Positions 56,782-64,000 of a DNA stretch of 64,000 nucleotides are shown one piece after another. A program made the translations under genes and the position numbers. The notes below the pieces were generated by a model, which had not been told where the DNA came from, searched no databases, and saw nothing but the letters and a program-made list of their open reading frames with translations. How positions within the stretch are numbered: the stretch's first letter is position 1; every line of letters starts with the position of its first letter. Source of the DNA: Flavobacteriales bacterium (GTDB lineage Bacteria > Bacteroidota > Bacteroidia > Flavobacteriales_F > PHOS-HE28); contig JADKFY010000004.1 in NCBI GenBank assembly GCA_016717305.1, positions 1-64,000 of the forward strand. The letters are read 5' to 3'.

Positions 56782-59700
56782 ATGAGGTTCCCTTCAGCAA
56801 GTCTTCCTTTTGTTCTGTTTGTCAGCCTGTTAGGGCTGGCAAGGGTGGGCCATGCGCAGTGTACGGCGAATGCGGGAGCCGATCAGGCTGTTTGTGGTGG
56901 AGTTTCGCTCAACTTGGTAGGGGTAGGCGGTGGCGGAACAGCCCCGTATTCCTATTCCTGGTCACCTGCAACCTATCTAAGTAGCACCAATACCGCGGCG
57001 ACCACGTTCAATTATCCGGTTCCGGTTGCAACAACGCAAAGCGTTACGCTAACACTCACTGTTTCGGACAATGCGGGATGTTCCGTTACGGACCAAGGAC
57101 GTGGATGCCGTTACCGCGAACGCCTCCAAGCTGCATGGCACATCTAATTCCACCGGTCCGGAGGAGTAGCACCCCCAATGGCCCGACGTTTTGCCTTATC
57201 CGGGCACCCTTCGCGGATCATGTTTCCAGTTTCAATGATGCCTAGCCCGGCATTGCCGGGAGCGACTTGCAATTTGAATTGGGGCGCCAGCAACCGCTTT
57301 CAACCCAGCTGCAGGGTGGGCCATGACCCACACCTAAACCAAGTTGGCCTACACAGCCTTACGTACACTGCTGACCACCGGTCACCGGGGGTGCTCAACA
57401 CCGAGCAATTCCAGAAGTTTTCTTGGGTACCAACCCTTCTGGTGGAACTAGCACATCCGGGAACACGACCATTGTTTGTGTGGAACGGGCTGTCCTTCCT
57501 ATCATGAGCCCGCAAGCCTTTCACTCCGGTACGGCATACTGATTGACTTCGGAGATGGGATCGGTACCACCTTTTAACCACCCGCCACCGGCATCAGTTC
57601 CATACTCGTACCCGAACACCATTGTACCGAGGCCGATGGCGATTTCAGGGTCTGATTCACCGCCCAGAATCCTTTTCCCTCCGATGGGCAACTGCAGGTC
57701 CGGTTCATTATTGAAAGTCCTGTCGCCCAATCCTTCATCAGCCGAATGACACCGCTTGCTTTAAAAGCAAGCGTGACCTTCACTGACCATGGAAGTACAG
57801 GTCCCAGCCCTTCCAGTGCTTTACGGGTAGCGGAGTCATTTCCCCGCCACGGGTTACGTTCTGCCATCTGGAATGGGAAGTACGAACGGCAGTCCAACCG
57901 TGAATGGATGGATGAATGGCGGCAACTCGATCTCCGTGCAGTTCACCCAACCGGGGAATGATTGCATCACGCTGCAAGTAGGGAACACTGCATGTGGGAC
58001 TGATGATGTGGTCCACTGTGTCTGCATCGAAGCCCCACCGCAGCCCGCATTCACCGTAACCCCCGATGATGACTGCGCACCGTTCACCAGTATCGTGAAC
58101 AACACGAGCATTAGTCCGAACAGTTGTTTGACATCCTACGAGTGGGATGTCACCACTTCGGGCGGTAGCTGCGGAAGCGGGCCGGTATGGGCATTTACAG
58201 ATGGGACCAACGCCAATTCGGTCACTCCACATTTCCTGATCTCGCAAGCAGGAACATACACTGTCCATTTGGAAGCGCGGAATTCCTGTGGCCCGGTGAA
58301 CGTGACGCAGGTGATAAACGCCAGCGCGGCACCTACCGTAGATGTCACCGCTCTGACCGGCATTTGCGCTACACAGTGCGTTGATCCTTCGGCTGTGGTA
58401 CAGGATTGTGGAGCCACCATCAGTACGTATCTCTGGTCCTTTCCAAGCGGTACACCCAACACGGCAAGTACCTTAGACCCCGGGCAGATCTGTTTCGCAA
58501 GCGCAACCAATTCATCGATCGCCCTCACTGTTACGAACCAGTGCGGGAGCGCCTCGGATGCCACGAACTTGGCTGTGGGGAACATACCCGGCATCCCGGT
58601 CATATCCAGCAATAGTCCGGTATGTGCGGGCAATACGCTTTCCCTAACCGCGGAAGCCATTGCAGGAGCATCATTCAGTTGGACCGGCCCCAATGGTTTC
58701 GCTAGCAACATGCCGGCGGTGACCATTCCGGGTGCATCCGCCGCCAATGCGGGCACTTATACCGTGGTGGCCATGTTCAACGGTTGTGCTGGACCACCGG
58801 CAACCGTAGTGGTGCAAGTGGTAGCGGCACCCGCTATTTCCGTTACCCCGTCCAGCCCTTCCGTTTGCCCTGACAGTGTTGTGAGCTTCACGGCCAGTGG
58901 CGCCGGAAATTATCAGTGGTACCAAGGGTCCACGCTTGTAGGTGCAGGTCCTACGTTCAGTACGGTAGCTACTGCAACAACAAGCTACACGGTGACGGGG
59001 GATGTGGGCGGCTGTTCCGGTACCGCCAATGTTCCCATTACCGTGTTCACCGTGGCACCCATAACAACTGGTGGAGATCAACTATTCTGTGATCAAGCCA
59101 TTGGTGAACCACTTCCGTTCTCACCCTCAGGTGGTACCTGGACGGGGCCGAACATTTCACAAGCAGGGGTCTTTACACCTGTGCCCGGACAATTGGGTTC
59201 GGTGATAGTGACGTACACCCGAACGGATGGAAACGGATGCATTGCCACCGACGATGCGACGATCACTGTGCAAGCTGTTTCTCAGTTCGCCAATGCAGGT
59301 AATGACACGATCTTGTGCCAAAGCAATTTCCCGGTGATCCTACCCGCTTCGCCTCCCGGAGGTACTTGGGTAGGAGCGGGTCCAGGCGGTTCCTTCGTTC
59401 CAAGTTTCGTGGGTACCACCGCCGTTACCTACAATTTCGGGACTGGATCGTGTGCTACGAGTGATGCGGTGAATGTTACCGTGGTGTCGGCCACGGCGCT
59501 CACACTTCCTCCATCTTTCACGGCGTGCGCAAATGATCCGATCATGACGTTGACAGGATCACCAACTGGCGGCACATGGACGGGCAACGGCGTTTCCACT
59601 GCACCGTTCCAATTCGATCCATCCGGTGCCAACATCGGTGCGAACCAGCTAACCTACACGTTCTTGGATGTGAATGGCTGCCAATCCATCGGTGCAACCA

Positions 59701-62700
59701 TCGCAACGATCGCTGCTGTTCCCGTGATCACCATCGATCCAGTAGGTGACTTCTGCGATCAGCCGATACCCTACCAACTGACCGCAGACCCTCCTGGGGG
59801 TACTTGGTCCGCAACGACCATGATCGTGGGATCGGATGGCAACTTCACGCCCAACGGGGTGGGTACGGATGTGTTCACCTACACGTATATGAATGCTGCA
59901 GGCTGTGAAGCAACAGGGGATGTAACCGTGAACGTGGTGGCGATCACACAACCGGCATTCGCCGGAAATGATACGGCTGTTTGCCTGAACACCGGTGTGC
60001 TGCAACTGATCGGATTACCCGCTGGAGGAACGTGGAGCGGAGGTTCAGTTAGTGCAAATGGGGCTTTGGACACCGAAGTGGCCGGGATACAAACACTGAC
60101 CTACTCGTACGGTTCCTCAACTTGTTTGCTCCAGGACCAGATCAGTGTAAACGTTCGTGCGTTGCCCGTTATAACAACCGACCCCTTGATCAGCGTGTGT
60201 TTGGATGCAGGGCCACAACAACTTGCTGCAACTCCTACTGGTGGCACATGGTCCGGAACTGGGGTCGATGCTTCCGGGTTGTTCGATCCCTTGCTGGCAG
60301 ATCCCGGTGGCAACTCTGTGGTCTATTCCTACACCGATCCTGTTACGACCTGTCCGAATAGCGCCACCGTCACCGTACAAGTGAACCCACTGCCTGTAGC
60401 TGCATTCTCCCACGACCTTATAGCCTGTCTAGGATTGGCCTTTCCTTTCGTGAATGAAAGCACGGACGCCAGTATCTATGAATGGGTCTTCAGCGATGGC
60501 GATACCGTGACCACTGATGATGTTGACCACGTGTTCACATCAACCGGGACGTTCTACATCCAGCTTGTGGCCACTACGGATGCTGGTTGCAGCGATACGA
60601 CCTATAGTAGCGTGGATGTGTGGGACGTGCCGCAGGTTGATATGACCCTTAGCGTGGACACGGGCTGCGGCCCATTGCAAGTGGACTTCACCAACCTTTC
60701 CAGTGGCCAAGGCCTCAGCTACGTGTGGGATCTCGGCGGCTTGGATACTTCCACGGACCAAGACCCTGCTCCGTACAGTTTTCCGGATGATCCTTTGGAT
60801 GCGATCACCTATCCCGTGACCTTGTCCGCCTCGAATGTTTGTGGTACCGGATCGGTCGTGGAGAACGTGGTCGTGATCCCACAACCCACCGCTGTTTTTG
60901 GTCCGGGCCTCGATACATATTGCGCATTTGCTGAAGTACCGTTCGGGAACGCCAGCGTTGGCTTGCCCGGATCATTCGAGTGGGATTTTGGGGATGGAAC
61001 CACCAGCACCGACCCCGCACCGATCGTTACGCACGCATACACCGGTGAAGTGGACCCCGTGGATATAACGGTGAGCTTGGTGGCCACCAACGTTTGTGGT
61101 AGTGACACGGCCTATCACACCATCACCATCGTACCAAACGAGGTTACGGCCTTCTTCAATGCGGATCCGGTCATTGGCTGTTCGCCACTTACCGTGGACT
61201 TTACTCAATTCTCTTCCGGCGATACGACCTACTTCTGGGATTTTGGGGATGGGAACACGAGCTTGGACCACGATCCCTCACACACCTTCACCACTCCCGG
61301 TACCTACACGATCGAATTGTCCGCATTCGGCTGTGGCTTCGATAGCTACTCCACCACGGTGGTCGTGCAGCCTTCTCCGGAAGTCTCCTTCACATCTTCA
61401 CCTGCTACCGTCTGTGTTGGCTTGCCTTTCACGTTTGAAAGCACTACGCCTGGACCGGTCGGACTGGCATGGGACTTTGGCGACGGGGCAACATCCACGT
61501 TGACCAGCCCCCAACACATTTATGCCACCAGCGGGACCTTCGATGTTACCCTCACGGCAACATCTGCATTGAACGGCTGCAGCACTTCGCTGATCCAGCA
61601 AGTAACGGTCAACGCCACACCGGTCGCGGCCTTTACCCCGGCTCCTGTGGATGGCTGCATTGATCTGGACGTGGCATTCTCCAACCTGAGCACCGGGAAC
61701 GTGTTCAACCAATGGGATCTGGGCGATGGCAACACCAGTACCGTTGCAGAACCCTTCCACACCTATACCACGGCCGGTACATACACCGTGCAATTGGTAG
61801 CGGAAAGTGTGAATGGTTGCACCGATACAACGACCGCAGAAGTAGTTGCGCATCCTTTGCCTACCAGTGCCTTCACTCTTTCGGAATACGCGACATGCGA
61901 GGACAGTGCCACGGTGCAAACGATCAACGCCTCGACCGGTGCGGTGGGTTACGCTTGGGACTTCGGGAACGGCGGCACATCCGTATTGAACCAACCCCAG
62001 ATCACGTTCAATACGCCGGGTACTTACGTCGTCACCCTTACGACCACCAACCAATACGGGTGCGAAGCGATGTCATCGCAAACCTTCATCCAACACCCCA
62101 GGCCGAGGGCTGGATTCACCGCTACACCGCAGCCCGGTTGCGAAGGCTATCCGATCAGTTTTGGGAACACCTCTGTGAACAGTTCGCAATATGCTTGGAG
62201 CTTTGGTGATGGAGGCCATGCCACGGCCGATACGCCATTGCACACCTATGAAAATGTGGGCAGCTATACGGTGCGTTTGGTCGCATCCGGTGCCGGTGGT
62301 TGTACCGATACCCTTACCGTGCCCGATGCCGTTGTGATCAACCCACGTCCATTTGCCGATTTCGAAAGTGACACCCTACGGAGCATTGCCTACGCGCTCC
62401 AGTTCAGCAATCTCAGTGAGGGCGCGATCAGTTACACCTGGGATTTCGACGATGGGGAACAGACCATCGAAGTACACCCCTTGCATGTTTTCCCAGCGGA
62501 CGGCGGCGGATTCAGCATTTGTCTGGTAGCGGTGAACGAATTCGGGTGCCCCGATACGCTCTGCCGTTTCATCAACTTGCCGGGGGATCCGAACATCTTC
62601 GTACCGAACACCTTCACGCCCAACAACGATGCCCTCAACGATACGTTCCGGCCAGTGCTGAACGGATTTGTAGGTTGGCACTACAGCTTCTATGTTTTCG

Positions 62701-62864
62701 ACCGTTGGGGCCAACCTGCTTTCAAAACCAACGACCCGTATGAGGGTTGGGACGGCATGAAGAATGGTGTGGAAGCCCCGATCGATACCTACGTGTGGAA
62801 GGTGATCGTGGAACGCGATGGCGATGCCCGGAATTTCGTGGGGCATGTGAATTTGGTGCGGTAG
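56782..62864 (+). CDS. Giant PKD-repeat surface protein with gliding-motility-associated (CHU_C) C-terminus (frame breaks)
   Basis: About 2000 residues. ATG 56782 starts a signal peptide (FVLFVSLLGLARVGHAQ), then CTANAGADQAVCGG. From about 57095 to 57870 the frames break several times, yet PKD-like pieces persist (IDFGDGIGTTFNHPPPASVP-type wording). From 57873 an intact frame of 1663 residues holds many Ig/PKD-like repeats: earlier ones of the type PPGGTWSGTGV...DPNG, later ones with the PKD core YEWDFGDG/YAWSFGDG (for example SFEWDFGDGTTS, TYFWDFGDGNTS, YAWDFGNGGTS). The end (NIFVPNTFTPNNDALNDTF; FYVFDRWGQPAFKTNDPYEG; YVWKVIVERDG) is the CHU_C T9SS type B sorting domain. Such proteins are secreted adhesins, some tied to gliding. 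Confidence 0.88.
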
Positions 62865-62929
62865 GGGCATGCAAATTCACCGGCAAGCCCTATCAAAGGC
62901 GATCGGATCGTACAGCCCCCCTGGAACAA

Positions 62930-62955
62930 GAAGTGCGCCCCGTAGAGCGCACTTC
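62930..62955. terminator. Terminator between the PKD gene and the convergent lipoprotein gene
   Basis: GAAGTGCGC and GCGCACTTC form a perfect 9-bp stem around CCCGTAGA. It lies between convergent genes (stop at 62864 and stop at 62977). The stem is strong but a U-rich tail is weak on both strands. Confidence 0.6.
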
Positions 62956-62976
62956 CCAAAGGTCATTGAATGCGGA

Positions 62977-63477
62977 TCACTGCATGACCGGTGCGGGTTT
63001 CTCCGCAGGCTTGTGGCTCACGCTGATGTCGCGGATACACTGCCAGCCGTCGCCATTCTTCTTGAACACGCTGAAGTAGGTGCCGTGGTTGGTCTCGTTG
63101 CCTGCGGCATCGGTGCTGGTGGATGAACCGATCTCGGTGAGGTGGTCGCCTTCCACGAAGATCTCCGTCACTTTGTAGGTCGGCTTAACGCCCAAGGTAT
63201 CCTTGGCGAAACCCTCCGTCAGGTCCTGGCGCACGGCGGCCTTGCCGCGCAGTGGCTCTTTCTCCTTGGTGTAGCTCACCACATCATCGGCGTAGTATGC
63301 CACGACGGCATCGGCGTCCTTGGCGGTGTAGCCGGCCGCATAAGCATCCTCCATCGCTTGGATCGTTGCGGTGAGGGCGGCCATGTCAATGGCGGGCGGT
63401 GCTTCGGGTGCGGGGCTGCCGCAGGAGGTGAGGAGCGCAAGGCCTCCGAATGCAAGCGCTGGGAACAACTTCGTCAT
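62977..63477 (-). CDS. SnoaL/DUF4440-like lipoprotein
   Basis: An intact 166-residue protein. The N-terminus (MTKLFPALAFGGLALLTSCG) ends in a lipobox, so the mature protein should be lipid-anchored through Cys19. The rest is an NTF2-like fold: IQAMEDAYAAGYTAKDADAV, VAYYADDVVSYTKEKEPLRG, AVRQDLTEGF and TYFSVFKKNGDGWQCIRDIS, the usual order of the SnoaL-like/DUF4440 family. Family members bind small hydrophobic ligands or serve as steroid-isomerase-like enzymes; the substrate here is unknown. Confidence 0.78.
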   Translation of the reverse strand: MTKLFPALAFGGLALLTSCGSPAPEAPPAIDMAALTATIQAMEDAYAAGYTAKDADAVVAYYADDVVSYTKEKEPLRGKAAVRQDLTEGFAKDTLGVKPTYKVTEIFVEGDHLTEIGSSTSTDAAGNETNHGTYFSVFKKNGDGWQCIRDISVSHKPAEKPAPVMQ

Positions 63478-63565
63478 GGTGGTGTTGGTGGGTTGGTTTT
63501 AGGGGCGGAACTGCACGACCGATCGCGAATGCGATCGCACAGCTGCATACCTTTTCGTCCCAAAG

Positions 63566-63709
63566 ATGATCATTCCATTCTTGGTAGCGGACTGCGATAG
63601 TGAATGCGCACAATGTGGCGAATTTTGGCAGCGAAGTACCCGCGAGTTGGGGGACATCAAACTGATGCCCTGCACCTATTGTTGCAAGGTGTGTCCCGTT
63701 TTAAAATGA
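63566..63709 (+). CDS. 47-residue cysteine-rich microprotein
   Basis: ATG 63566 to TGA 63707-63709. The product has seven cysteines, at residues 10, 14, 17, 36, 39, 40 and 43, arranged C-x3-C-x2-C ... C-x2-C-C-x2-C. Two CxxC-like groups about 19 residues apart are the layout of a small zinc ribbon or metal-binding knuckle. There is one Trp and no signal peptide. It lies divergently upstream of the lipoprotein gene and about 90 bp before the FAD oxidase. It is too short to judge by length alone; the cysteine spacing is the argument for coding. No family is recognised. Confidence 0.45.
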   Translation: MIIPFLVADCDSECAQCGEFWQRSTRELGDIKLMPCTYCCKVCPVLK

Positions 63710-63801
63710 GATTACGCAAACCTTCAACCTGATCCGTCGCCCCACCATCCACCACAAGCTCCGATCCATCTTGCATGGCAGCAGGCAATTACCTTCGCCA
63801 C

Positions 63802-64000
63802 ATGCCCTTCAAACCAGTTACCGCCGAGGTGATCGAGGCCTTGCGCGCCTGCTTGGTCCAAGGTGAATTGCTCACCACCGCAGAGCATACTTCACACTAC
63901 GGCCATGATGAGACCGAGGATCTGAACCATCCGCCGGAAGTGGTGGTGCGCCCACGGACCACGGCCGAAGTGGCGCGCGTGGTGAAGGTCTGCGCAGAAT
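63802..64000 (+). CDS. FAD-linked oxidase, GlcD/D-lactate dehydrogenase type (N-terminus only)
   Basis: The gene runs off the window after 66 codons. MPFKPVTAEVIEALRACLVQ is followed by GELLTTAEHTSHYGHDETED and PPEVVVRPRTTAEVARVVKV, the start of a PCMH-type FAD-binding domain: 'Y-x-x-D-x-T' region, then 'P-x-x-V-V-x-P-x-x-x-x-x-V'. Such enzymes oxidise 2-hydroxy acids such as glycolate or D-lactate using FAD. A TACCTTCG box (63791-63798) lies 4 bp before the ATG, suggesting a very short leader. Confidence 0.8.
   Translation, partial: MPFKPVTAEVIEALRACLVQGELLTTAEHTSHYGHDETEDLNHPPEVVVRPRTTAEVARVVKVCAE

Overview
Organism. The window reads as a Bacteroidota chromosome, most likely a moderately high-GC member of the Flavobacteriales or a close relative. 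Evidence: type IX secretion (T9SS) sorting domains on several secreted proteins, a gliding-motility-associated (CHU_C type) C-terminus on a giant PKD-repeat protein, a 3-coathanger-stack-like ending on a metalloprotease, collagen-like/tail-fibre-like surface proteins with the typical 'YQAV-RD' N-terminal domain, and promoter-like TAnnTTYG boxes close to start codons. No rRNA, tRNA, CRISPR array, transposase or integrase was recognised. Many genes, including conserved ones (ettA, hutH, hsdM, hsdS, Hsp70), carry single-base frame breaks, often in homopolymers. I read these as uncorrected long-read errors rather than true pseudogenes and annotate such genes at full span.

Layout. 0-2.2 kb: end of a membrane protein, then ettA. 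2.3-4.7 kb: a T9SS cargo protein and a DUF4173-like membrane protein. 4.8-10.1 kb: a tightly packed minus-strand operon of a seven-unit propeller/tail-fibre-like adhesin, a reprolysin-like metalloprotease and a secreted protein ending in a dockerin-like domain. 10.4-21.4 kb: two paralogous modules, each a small T9SS protein plus a collagen-like protein, flanking a sensor kinase/NarL-type regulator pair. Two upstream regions hold paired palindromes about 42 bp apart. 21.4-27.2 kb: a gene-poor, repeat-rich stretch with three degenerate copies of a ~240 bp repeat, a histone-H1-like remnant, a fibronectin-III protein, a gene built of about 35 heptad (21 bp) repeats, an orphan response regulator and an unknown gene.

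27.3-42.3 kb is the accessory island of most interest, all on the minus strand: hsdM, hsdS, then a PIN-nuclease/coiled-coil/membrane protein, a HipA-like kinase and a DUF3037-like protein lodged before hsdR, followed by a four-gene chaperone operon (unknown protein with C-terminal membrane segment, GrpE-like, long Hsp70, TerB-like). Stop/start overlaps and short gaps suggest co-expression. I infer a type I restriction system carrying an accessory nuclease effector and linked to a dedicated chaperone module, perhaps an anti-phage system.

42.5-64 kb: large secreted proteins, two sharing the dockerin-like C-terminal domain of the 4.8 kb gene, small envelope-type proteins, hisS, hutH, an alpha/beta hydrolase, another T9SS cargo, a TerC-family membrane protein, the ~2000-residue PKD/CHU_C protein, a SnoaL-like lipoprotein, a 47-residue cysteine-rich microprotein and the start of a GlcD-type FAD oxidase.
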